A stretch of DNA of 34,591 nucleotides from JALRAP01 sp046302815 (GTDB lineage Bacteria; Bacteroidota; Bacteroidia; AKYH767-A; OLB10). Of this stretch, positions 1 through 7,945 are shown in pieces (the stretch's first letter is position 1; each line of letters opens with the position of its first letter). The position numbers were made by a program, and so were the translations under genes. The notes below the pieces were generated by a model, which was not told where the DNA came from, did no database searches, and was given only the letters and a program-made list of their open reading frames with translations. The DNA lies in assembly GCA_046302815.1 (NCBI GenBank), contig JBKCHO010000035.1, positions 1-34,591 on the forward strand, written 5' to 3'.

Positions 1-1
1 C

Positions 2-1819
2 GAATACACCATGTTCCGTGGACACTGTGCAAGCCATCTCGGCATCGATCCACAATACATCATCGGAAAGCAGGTATCAAACACCCAGCACCTCTTCCCC
101 ATCGATGAATCATTCTTCAAAGCACTTGAAAACAACGACCAACATACGACCACTATTACTGCAGGCGATCTGCATTTGGAAGTTACTTGTTTCAAGCAAG
201 CAGGAAATACACCCGATCAATTCGGCGTTACAGGCATTGCCACAGATGTAACCGAGTTGAAACGCAATGAACAAAAGCTCATCAATGATTTGTCGGTTGC
301 ACGCGAAATGGATAAAGTAAAGGAGCGATTCATGGCACACATGAGCCATGAGATTCGCACGCCTATCCACGGCATCATGAGCTTGACCAACATCCTGATT
401 CGCAACATCAGCGACAGCGAGCAACAAAACTACCTGAACGCCATCAAGAAATCGGCCGACAGTCTGCTCGTTATTGTAAATGACATTCTCGATATCGCGA
501 AAATCGACGACGAAAAAATGACCTTCGAGCAAACCGTCTTCAACTTGAAAGAGGAAGTGGAATCCTCTTGCGAGTTATTCCGATTGAAGGCAGAAGAAAA
601 AGGCGTTGCATTCAAAAAGCAATTTGGCCCCGAGTTACCTACATGGGTCAAGGGCGATCCTACTCGTTTAGGACAAATTCTGAACAACCTTGTGAACAAC
701 GCCGTGAAATTCACCTCCGAAGGTGAAGTTGCGGTACAAGTAAACCTGGTAGAGTCTAATACATCCTACACCATGGTCCGTTTTGAAGTCATCGACACCG
801 GCATCGGCATTCAAAACGATAAGCTACAAACCATATTCGAGAAATTCACTCAGGCAAGCGAAGACATCACCCGACGCTTCGGAGGAACCGGACTTGGCTT
901 GAGTATAGCCAAAAAGCTCACTGAATTGCAAGGAGGCATGATGGATGTGGATAGCAGATATGGTCAGGGTACTACCTTCACATTTAGCATCCCCTTCGAA
1001 ATTCCTGCCGACCATGAGATTCCAGCAGAAGACATAGTTTGTGAAACCATAGAAAAGACAAACCTTGAAGGCATTCGCATTCTAGTGGTTGAGGATAACG
1101 ACATCAATCGACTTGTGATAAATCGTATGCTGAAAGACTTTAACATTTCAGCTGATCATGCAAATAATGGACAAGACGCATTGGAGAAGTTGACTATAAA
1201 TCATTACGATCTCATCCTTTTGGATATGGAGATGCCTGTGATGAATGGTTACGATTGCATCCAAGAAATTCGAAAAATAAAAGACACGCGAAAGAGTCAT
1301 ATTCCGGTAATGGCCATGACGGCTCATGCCAGCAAAGATGAACGCGACAAATGCATACAGTGTGGCGTAAACGACTACATCTCCAAGCCATTCAAACATG
1401 CTGAATTGAAAGCCAAAATCGTTTCATTGCTGCAAAACCAAAATGGAAATACAGCCAAGGATGAAACCTCGGAGAGGCTAACCAATCTCGAATATCTGAA
1501 GATGCTATCAGACGATAGCGAGACCTTTTTCCGCGAGTTTATTGAAATGTTCCTTAGAAATACGCCTGAAACCATTGCCGAGCTGGTGAAACAAACCACT
1601 TGCAAAAACTGGGAAGGAGTCCGTCAAGCTGCACACAAGGTGAAACCATCCTTGAACTATATGGGAATGAAGGACGCTTCCAATTTGGCTGCTGATATCG
1701 AAAAAAGCGCTAAAGAACTTAGCGGACTGAACCAAATCCCTGCAAAGGTGGCAACACTATGCACCTTGTGCGAAACAGCCTATACCGAATTGAACGAAGA
1801 AATCAACAACCTGAACTGA
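2..1819 (+). CDS. Hybrid sensor histidine kinase (PAS-HisKA-HATPase-REC-Hpt), 5' partial
   Basis: The frame is open to the left edge, so the N-terminus is missing; residue numbers count from the ATG at 11. Residues 1-85 look like the end of a PAS sensor domain, followed by a coiled linker. The HisKA H-box has its phospho-accepting His at 113 in SHEIRTP. The ATPase domain shows the N-box NNLVNNAVKF (226-234), G1 DTGIGI (262-267) and G2 GGTGLGLSIAKKL (291-303). A receiver domain follows with acidic residues E361/D362, phospho-acceptor D405 in LLDMEMPVMNG and conserved K459. The C-terminal Hpt domain has H542 in AAHKVKP. All residues needed for an internal His-Asp-His relay are present. The next step is presumably the receiver of the adjacent regulator, 3 bases downstream. 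No membrane segment is visible in the part present, so location and ligand are unknown. Confidence 0.95.
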   Translation, partial: EYTMFRGHCASHLGIDPQYIIGKQVSNTQHLFPIDESFFKALENNDQHTTTITAGDLHLEVTCFKQAGNTPDQFGVTGIATDVTELKRNEQKLINDLSVAREMDKVKERFMAHMSHEIRTPIHGIMSLTNILIRNISDSEQQNYLNAIKKSADSLLVIVNDILDIAKIDDEKMTFEQTVFNLKEEVESSCELFRLKAEEKGVAFKKQFGPELPTWVKGDPTRLGQILNNLVNNAVKFTSEGEVAVQVNLVESNTSYTMVRFEVIDTGIGIQNDKLQTIFEKFTQASEDITRRFGGTGLGLSIAKKLTELQGGMMDVDSRYGQGTTFTFSIPFEIPADHEIPAEDIVCETIEKTNLEGIRILVVEDNDINRLVINRMLKDFNISADHANNGQDALEKLTINHYDLILLDMEMPVMNGYDCIQEIRKIKDTRKSHIPVMAMTAHASKDERDKCIQCGVNDYISKPFKHAELKAKIVSLLQNQNGNTAKDETSERLTNLEYLKMLSDDSETFFREFIEMFLRNTPETIAELVKQTTCKNWEGVRQAAHKVKPSLNYMGMKDASNLAADIEKSAKELSGLNQIPAKVATLCTLCETAYTELNEEINNLN

Positions 1820-1822
1820 ACC

Positions 1823-2989
1823 ATGGCACGCATATTTTTAGTAGAAGATGATATGACCGTTGCAGCATTATTGCGACACAGCATTGCAGCGCAAGATCAT
1901 GAGGTTATGCATTTCACTGATGCAGAGGATTGCTTAGGCAACATGGGACTTCGTCCTGATATCATCTCCATCGACTATAATCTGCCTGGCATGAACGGCA
2001 TCGAGCTGATGCAAAAGGTGAGAGAAGCCGATCCGATGGTGATGGTTATTCTTGTATCAGGACAAGAGTCGCGTGAAGTGATTGTAGAAGCATACCGCAA
2101 AGGCGCCTCCGATTACATCATTAAAAATGACAGCTTGCATGCCAACTTCGCCAATGCCATGGAAAACCTTTCTGCCAATGTAAGATTGCGCAAGGAGGTA
2201 GAGGTGTTACGCGAACAAATCATCGATCGTCATAAATACTCCAGCATACTTGGCAACAGTCAGGCCATCCTGAAAGTGCTCAAGCTGATGCAGAAGGTGG
2301 AGAAGAGCAACATCATGGTGCTCATCACCGGTCAGAGCGGCACTGGCAAGGAATTGGTGGCAAAAGCCCTTCATTACAATTCCAACCGTGCACGCAAACC
2401 GTTTGTAACGGTAAACATGGGTGCAATCCCGGAGGATTTGGTGGAGTCGGAACTTTTCGGCCATGAGAAAGGTGCTTTTACAGATGCCCGTGATCGACGC
2501 ATCGGAAAGTTCGAAGAGGCTGATGGAGGCACCATCTTCCTCGATGAAATCGGCGAGATGACCTTGCATCTGCAATCAAAGTTACTGCGCGTACTCCAAG
2601 AAAAAGAAGTAACTCGTATTGGGAGCAATAAAACCATCAAGCTCGACTTCCGCATGATTGCAGCCACAAACCGGAACCTCATCAATGAGGTGAAAGAAGG
2701 CCGCTTCCGCGAAGACCTATTCTACCGCATACAAGGATTTCTTATTCACCTCCCTCCTCTCAAAGAGCGTGGCGATGATGTGATCCTATTGGCCAAAAGC
2801 TTCTTGTCGGAATTCTGCATCAACAACCGCATGAACCAGCCGGAGCTGTCGCGCGAAACCATCGCCTTCATGCTGAAATACGAATGGCCTGGAAACATCC
2901 GCGAATTGAAAGCCGTAATAGAGCGTGCCGCCGTGTTGTGCGAGAACAACACCATCACACCTGAAGACCTCATGTTCGTAACCGCATGA
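1823..2989 (+). CDS. Sigma-54-type response regulator (REC-AAA+) lacking the C-terminal HTH
   Basis: NtrC-family two-component regulator of 388 residues. The receiver spans about 1-115, with the acidic pair E8/D9, phospho-acceptor D51 and conserved K101. The AAA+ domain spans about 142-385: Walker A GQSGTGKE (170-177), the sigma-54 contact loop in the variant form GAFTDA (217-222), Walker B IFLDE (238-242), arginine-finger region RFREDLFYRI (294-303) and the sensor-2 region WPGNIREL. The protein stops right after the AAA+ lid, with no Fis-type helix-turn-helix. Typical family members are about 440-480 residues. FlgR-like regulators without a DNA-binding domain are known to act from solution. 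The gene starts 3 bases after the kinase, and its stop overlaps the next start (ATGA), which implies co-transcription and a cognate pairing. GAFTDA in place of GAFTGA is, as I recall, a common variant in this phylum. Confidence 0.93.
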   Translation: MARIFLVEDDMTVAALLRHSIAAQDHEVMHFTDAEDCLGNMGLRPDIISIDYNLPGMNGIELMQKVREADPMVMVILVSGQESREVIVEAYRKGASDYIIKNDSLHANFANAMENLSANVRLRKEVEVLREQIIDRHKYSSILGNSQAILKVLKLMQKVEKSNIMVLITGQSGTGKELVAKALHYNSNRARKPFVTVNMGAIPEDLVESELFGHEKGAFTDARDRRIGKFEEADGGTIFLDEIGEMTLHLQSKLLRVLQEKEVTRIGSNKTIKLDFRMIAATNRNLINEVKEGRFREDLFYRIQGFLIHLPPLKERGDDVILLAKSFLSEFCINNRMNQPELSRETIAFMLKYEWPGNIRELKAVIERAAVLCENNTITPEDLMFVTA

Positions 2990-3282
2990 AAAACCGAAAC
3001 AAAAAACCCTTGTTGCGTGGTCGTACACGCCAAACCCAACGGATGCGCATGCGTGTCGTTGTGGCTGCCGCATCTGTAGTCACCATGCTATCAACCATGT
3101 TGTTACTATACTTCCAATTGTACAAGCGAGAGGATTCGTTTGCCAAGGAAATCATCCTAAAGGAAGGCGAATTACCTACTGAAACCTCGTTTGTGGCACC
3201 GGTAGTTGCAGAAGCAGACACCAACAGCAGGAATGGTGTACGATACAAAGTAGCCAAACATATCCCTAAAACAGTTTATTGA
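2986..3282 (+). CDS. Small single-pass membrane protein (98 aa), unknown
   Basis: I do not recognise a family. The first ~24 residues are strongly basic (many Arg and Lys, ending RMRMRV). One hydrophobic segment follows (about 25-43), then a polar tail of ~55 residues, which is the architecture of a signal-anchor protein with a periplasmic tail. The start overlaps the stop of the regulator by 4 bases (ATGA), and the next gene begins 1 base after its stop, so it is translationally embedded between signalling and surface-protein genes. Its basic N-terminus and membrane segment resemble the N-terminus of the gene at 6709 (R-x-RMRV, then V-x-x-LST and YF in register), suggesting a shared anchor module. 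The coding call rests mainly on operon packing and the well-formed anchor. Confidence 0.7.
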   Translation: MKNRNKKPLLRGRTRQTQRMRMRVVVAAASVVTMLSTMLLLYFQLYKREDSFAKEIILKEGELPTETSFVAPVVAEADTNSRNGVRYKVAKHIPKTVY

Positions 3283-3283
3283 T

Positions 3284-6200
3284 TTGGACAATCCTATTCG
3301 ACATATTCGCAAACCGATTGCCACTACAGCGCAACTCCTCACCATTATCATGGTGTGTTGCCTCGTTGAAGCCTATGCAGTTACCAAAACGGCAATCAGC
3401 TCAGGCAACTTCTCCAGTCCAACAAGCTGGTCGCCATCGGGTCTACCTGCCGCAGGAGACATTGTTATCATCCCAAATGGTAAGACCATCACCACCGACA
3501 TTTCATTCACCGCACACAAAATACAAATTCAAACTGGTGGCCGATTGAATGTGGAGAACAACAAGACGATTACCATTACGGGTGAAGTCATTGTTGACGG
3601 AACCATGCATGTTTACGAGGGCGATGTAGTTTGTCCGAATACTGGCACACCGGTAAACTTGGGTGCACAAGGATTGCTCGTTTGGGAACCTGCCAATAAG
3701 ACCGCAACAGGTGCCACCTTGTTCACCAACGGAATTGAGAACCTACACCCTACCTCTACCCTAGTTATCAACCATTGGTATAATTACAGCAACACACCTC
3801 TCGGATCGGTAATCACAGGATCCTTTGGTAACCTAACCATCAGCACACTTTACAACGGCATGCTGTTCGAGTGGGACCAGAAAAACAGCTTTGCAGTGCA
3901 TCCAGTCTTGGGAACACTGACAATCGACCAAGGTTGGGTGGTATTAGATAAGACCGGACAGCTATCACAACTGAACATCGGCGGCATCCGTTTGCTTAAC
4001 GAAAACTCACACTTGGATATTCATTCGGGGGTACATACAGGAAATATCTCTTTGACAGCCGGATCATTTGAAAACAACGGCGGCACCTTCAACGGCGTGT
4101 TGAATGGCACAGCCAACTTCAATATGCGTATTACCGGAAATTTCCAAAACAAGGGCGATTTCAGGCTCCTATTCAACAATGGCCAAAGTGCAGTCAACTC
4201 CGGCAATGCCAGCTTAAAGGTGGATGGAACATTTAAACATATTGAAGGTGATTTCCGTGGTCTGTTTAACATCTCTTCCATGCAGGCGGGTACAGTAAGT
4301 ATTGAAGCAGGCGAAGCTGAAATTGATGGCGGTGTTTTTATTGCGCATTACGCCATGCACCGCAGCAATGGAGCCGTTTCAATGAAAACAAACGGAAAAC
4401 TCCACATTAAGGCCAATGATGCCAACGACTTGTTCCGAGTTGCGGGACTCACATCCATTGGAACGAACCATTGTACCATTGGCAGCGATTGGATAATCAA
4501 TGGTGAGTTGGAGATCAATGGACACATCAACTCCGAGATCACTTCATCTGTTTCGGGAGGACCTGAACAGGTAACGGTGAATGGAAAAACAATCATCGCC
4601 AATGGAAAAACGCAATTCAACATGGGTTCACATCCTACTATACTCCGTTTCAACGGCGATATGGAAGTGCGCGGCGGAAACACTTATTTCAGCAAATCAT
4701 CGGGTGCACTTGATGGTATCATAAGTGGACAATTGATACTGAACAGCGGCACAGTGAATATAAGAGGAGGAAACGGAACAGGCTTGTTTCAAATTCAAGG
4801 AAGCTATACACAATCAGGAGGTGAATTGAATTTATTCAACAACCTATCAGAGGCGGCTATCCAAACTGTATCTATGGCTGTAAACGGCACATTCGCTATG
4901 ATTGGAGGGAAGTTTAGATTCAACACCAATCCATTAAGCGCCGCATCGCATGAATTACAATTGAATGGATCCAATATTAATTTCGGAAGCGGAGGCACCA
5001 TTACCACCGAGACCTATGCCAATAACCCTACCTACGGAACTTTGGTTTTTGGCAGAACGGGAATAACGGAGGTGCGATTCATTGATCCCGCTTTCGTCAT
5101 CCAGAACACCAGACAGGTGATAGCTGCCGGAGCAACTGTTGCATTGAAGCAAGGTAAATTCATTTGCTCGAGTCAAAACACACCCTTTATGGATGCATTG
5201 GTGGTACAGGGAACATTGGACTTAAATGACTTCAGGATTGGATCCAATAAGAAGGCCCTTCATTCTGGTTTCACCGTTGCGGATGGCGGAAGGCTGCGTA
5301 TCGCACACCGTGATGGCCTCTATGGCAGTTCCACCTACACTGCAATAGATATGCAAGGGAACTTCCAATACGCACTTGACCGAAACAGCATCGTCGAGTA
5401 TTGTGGCGACAATAATCAAAACATAAGTGGTATCGGAGAAGGAACAGCTAACAACTTACAACACAAATACGGGATTCTGGAAATCAATAAAGAAAACGGA
5501 AATGCCAAACTTGCTTTATCAAATGTATATGTGAGAAACCGCCTCCATCTCGAAGAAGGCTTTCTTGAATTGAACCAAAACAACATTCAATTGGAAACAT
5601 CTGGTGCAGGCAATGCGCCTATTACACATAACCGTGGTGGCATTATCAGCGAAAGCACATCATTGTCGAACCAAGGTCAGGTTGTTATTAAAAATATAGG
5701 TCAAAGCACTATCGAAATTCCATTTGCCAGTAATAACAAGCAAATTCATCTGTTTCAATTCGAGGCGATGACCGGAAGCGGAGACTTCATGGTTTCGACT
5801 GTTGGAACAGGAGCTGGTAACAGCCCTATGCCTTCTGGTGTTTCTAACTTACAATTGGGAAGTGAATCCAATGGCGCATCGCTTATGAGTGATCGCTGGT
5901 ATTATGTGAAGGCAGATGGCATTGCTGCAAATATGGTTTTGGGATATGCTTTGGAAGAATCGCCGTCTAACCCAGACTTCCAACAAGCAAATACATCGGT
6001 GATGCGCTGGAATGGTCAATCATGGAACACCGTTGGAATGCATGTGAACCAAGCAGGTCCTGCAGCTGGTGCATCGGCCGTAAATCAATTTGGTTATATG
6101 GTTGCAGCCCTAGATCCACAGCGCCATGTAGCCGGTGTGTTGGAATTCAATGGAGCCTTAAAAAACAACCAGGTGGAATTGCAATGGACGAGCAGACCAA

Positions 6201-6697
6201 ATCGTATGGTTGAAAAATACATTGCAGAGCGTTCTACGGATGGTGTTCAGTTCAGTATGATAATGGAAAGAACGGCGGTCACCGACATCAATAATATAAC
6301 CCTTTACTCCGGAACAGATACCAATCCATTGATAGGTAAATCTTATTACCGCATTAGAGAAATAGGTACTGATGGCATACCGCGGTTCACAAACAAAATC
6401 ACCATTGATAATACGGTGGCAGGCTCTTCCCTTCTAATCGGATCCGTTTATCCAACTACCTTCAACCATGAAGTAGACATAAGCTTTACTTCGGATGGTG
6501 CAGATGAGGTTACGGTTTCCCTGATCTCAAGAGATGGAAAAATCGTTCGGACTCAAAAGCTGCAATCAGCATCCGGAGAGAACAGCATCAAGCTCGAATC
6601 ACTGGAAGGCGTTGCATCGGGTGTTTACTTCATCCGTATACAAAACGGAAAAAGCTCCGACACTAGAAAAATCATGAAAATTAGTTCATCGTTATAA
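3284..6697 (+). CDS. Large secreted beta-solenoid-like protein with T9SS C-terminal sorting domain
   Basis: 1137 residues. The N-terminus has basic residues, a hydrophobic stretch and a likely signal-peptidase site after AYA (about residue 31). Residues ~32-110 match the common opening of Bacteroidota surface proteins (SGNFSSPTSWSP, then GDIVIIPNGKTIT). Residues ~110-900 are rich in G, N, T and S with recurring short strands such as VDGTFKHIEGDFR and VNGTFAMIGGKFR, consistent with a right-handed beta-helix. An Fn3-like segment (~952-1045, VLEFNGAL to the region of YYRIREIG) precedes a typical type-A T9SS sorting domain (~1055-1137, ending SGVYFIRIQNGKSSDTRKIMKI). The protein should cross the outer membrane via T9SS and be surface-anchored or released. 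The only plausible start before the in-frame stop at 3251 is TTG at 3284, so translation is probably coupled to the upstream gene. The ligand, or any enzymatic role, is not evident. Confidence 0.9.
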   Translation: MDNPIRHIRKPIATTAQLLTIIMVCCLVEAYAVTKTAISSGNFSSPTSWSPSGLPAAGDIVIIPNGKTITTDISFTAHKIQIQTGGRLNVENNKTITITGEVIVDGTMHVYEGDVVCPNTGTPVNLGAQGLLVWEPANKTATGATLFTNGIENLHPTSTLVINHWYNYSNTPLGSVITGSFGNLTISTLYNGMLFEWDQKNSFAVHPVLGTLTIDQGWVVLDKTGQLSQLNIGGIRLLNENSHLDIHSGVHTGNISLTAGSFENNGGTFNGVLNGTANFNMRITGNFQNKGDFRLLFNNGQSAVNSGNASLKVDGTFKHIEGDFRGLFNISSMQAGTVSIEAGEAEIDGGVFIAHYAMHRSNGAVSMKTNGKLHIKANDANDLFRVAGLTSIGTNHCTIGSDWIINGELEINGHINSEITSSVSGGPEQVTVNGKTIIANGKTQFNMGSHPTILRFNGDMEVRGGNTYFSKSSGALDGIISGQLILNSGTVNIRGGNGTGLFQIQGSYTQSGGELNLFNNLSEAAIQTVSMAVNGTFAMIGGKFRFNTNPLSAASHELQLNGSNINFGSGGTITTETYANNPTYGTLVFGRTGITEVRFIDPAFVIQNTRQVIAAGATVALKQGKFICSSQNTPFMDALVVQGTLDLNDFRIGSNKKALHSGFTVADGGRLRIAHRDGLYGSSTYTAIDMQGNFQYALDRNSIVEYCGDNNQNISGIGEGTANNLQHKYGILEINKENGNAKLALSNVYVRNRLHLEEGFLELNQNNIQLETSGAGNAPITHNRGGIISESTSLSNQGQVVIKNIGQSTIEIPFASNNKQIHLFQFEAMTGSGDFMVSTVGTGAGNSPMPSGVSNLQLGSESNGASLMSDRWYYVKADGIAANMVLGYALEESPSNPDFQQANTSVMRWNGQSWNTVGMHVNQAGPAAGASAVNQFGYMVAALDPQRHVAGVLEFNGALKNNQVELQWTSRPNRMVEKYIAERSTDGVQFSMIMERTAVTDINNITLYSGTDTNPLIGKSYYRIREIGTDGIPRFTNKITIDNTVAGSSLLIGSVYPTTFNHEVDISFTSDGADEVTVSLISRDGKIVRTQKLQSASGENSIKLESLEGVASGVYFIRIQNGKSSDTRKIMKISSSL

Positions 6698-6708
6698 AAT
6701 AAATCACC

Positions 6709-7839
6709 ATGGGAAGATACAGACTCAGACCCCGTACAAGGATGCGTGTCATCCACAAGCTGGCTATCGGCATTACTGTTTTGTCGACAGCAGGAATTGC
6801 ATCTTATTTTGTTTTCATTGGGGGCAGTTCCAAAACAACCGACTCAACCGCGGGTTCATCCAACATGATGATTGGTTATGAAAGCGACATGGGTGAGGTA
6901 CTTATAAAGTACAATTGGGAGGAAGGACAAGTGGGAAAAGCCATGATGGGTCCAGACGCCATTTACCATTCTCGTACTGCTGCATGTACCCAAGGTGGTG
7001 CTGATAACAGCCTAGGTTTAAGTCCCGGCTTGAATGGACAACCACTCAACTTCACCATTCCCGCAGTCAGGGAGATGAATCTTGGAGGCATCGACCTAAG
7101 CATGGATTACAGATTATCTGAAAAAAACTGCGAGCTGATATCCCGCGGCAGCGGCTTCACACTTGGAGTGAAAAACGGATATCTTACCGTGGCCCTGAAT
7201 GCCAAAACTTCGAACAAAAAAACCATCAAGGTAAACGAGGCTACGCGATATGCCATTCCTGCCGATGATGAATTCAGAACCTACCGCTTCTTGTTTGACC
7301 CCGTAAAAGGAAAAGCAGAGCTGTTTGTAGATGGCATTACGGTATGGACCAAAGACACCGAGGAGAAATCTGTATTGGCATGGAAAGACGAAGAACCAAT
7401 CATTGTTGGTAGGAACATGATAGGCGATGGAACTGGAAAAGCTTATATAGACAATCTGATATTGAAAGCCACAAGGCAATTAAGCGAGCTACCTGTTACC
7501 TTGTTAAGTTTTCAAGCCGCTGCCGAAAATGAATATGTAATGGTTTCTTGGTATACAGCCTCAGAAGCAGAAATAGATTCATTCATCCTTGAAAAATCGA
7601 AGGATGCCAAAACCTTTGAGGAAATTGGTAGGGTTGCAGCCAAGGGTGCGCCGGAAACTCTAACGGCCTATGCATTGGTGGACAAAACTCCCGTTCCCGG
7701 AGTAGCATATTACCGCTTGAGGCCCTCGAACAAGCCGCTTACCTCTATTACCATCTCCTTGATTGGATACAAATACCGTGGAACAGGAAAAGACATCCAA
7801 CTCAGCGATATAGCTCCTCAGGGAGAATCAAGCAAATAG
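6709..7839 (+). CDS. Membrane-anchored protein with LamG/concanavalin-like region
   Basis: 376 residues. A basic N-terminus (RLRPRTRMRV) leads into one hydrophobic segment (about 16-36) followed by a Ser/Thr/Gly linker, so it is probably a signal-anchor. Residues ~60-250 have the look of a concanavalin-like/LamG jelly roll: alternating strands, FRTYRFLFDP, AELFVDG, and a closing strand AYIDNLIL. Residues ~258-345 (LPVTLLSFQA through YYRLRP) resemble the Fn3-like segment usually found just before T9SS sorting domains, but no sorting domain follows. It would therefore stay membrane-attached and not be exported to the surface. It lies 11 bases after the 1137-aa surface protein, shares its Fn3-like element, and shares an anchor motif with the 98-aa protein. 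A partner or assembly role for the large protein is inference only. Confidence 0.85.
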   Translation: MGRYRLRPRTRMRVIHKLAIGITVLSTAGIASYFVFIGGSSKTTDSTAGSSNMMIGYESDMGEVLIKYNWEEGQVGKAMMGPDAIYHSRTAACTQGGADNSLGLSPGLNGQPLNFTIPAVREMNLGGIDLSMDYRLSEKNCELISRGSGFTLGVKNGYLTVALNAKTSNKKTIKVNEATRYAIPADDEFRTYRFLFDPVKGKAELFVDGITVWTKDTEEKSVLAWKDEEPIIVGRNMIGDGTGKAYIDNLILKATRQLSELPVTLLSFQAAAENEYVMVSWYTASEAEIDSFILEKSKDAKTFEEIGRVAAKGAPETLTAYALVDKTPVPGVAYYRLRPSNKPLTSITISLIGYKYRGTGKDIQLSDIAPQGESSK

Positions 7840-7863
7840 TTTCACAAGAACCGCTTTGCTTCC

Positions 7864-7890
7864 AAGGGCCCTATGGGCCCTTTGTTTTTT
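7864..7890 (+). terminator. Rho-independent terminator of the five-gene cluster
   Basis: A perfect 8-bp stem AAGGGCCC (7864-7871) / GGGCCCTT (7875-7882) with a TAT loop is followed by a T-rich run (7881-7890). It lies 24 bases after the stop of the 376-aa gene and separates the signalling/surface cluster from the helicase gene. Confidence 0.85.
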
Positions 7891-7895
7891 GACAC

Positions 7896-7940
7896 ATTTT
7901 GTCATAACAAAATTCTGATGGGAATTCCGTAGATTTACGG
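7896..7940. promoter_or_regulatory. Two inverted repeats before the helicase gene
   Basis: ATTTTGT (7896-7902) and ACAAAAT (7907-7913) form a 7-bp inverted repeat with a 4-base centre. CCGTA (7927-7931) and TACGG (7936-7940) form a 5-bp hairpin ending 5 bases before the start codon at 7946. The second overlaps TAGATTTA, one base off a Bacteroidota -7 box, but no TTG lies at the proper distance upstream. These could be an operator and a 5'-leader hairpin, or chance. Confidence 0.3.
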
Positions 7941-7945
7941 ATAAC

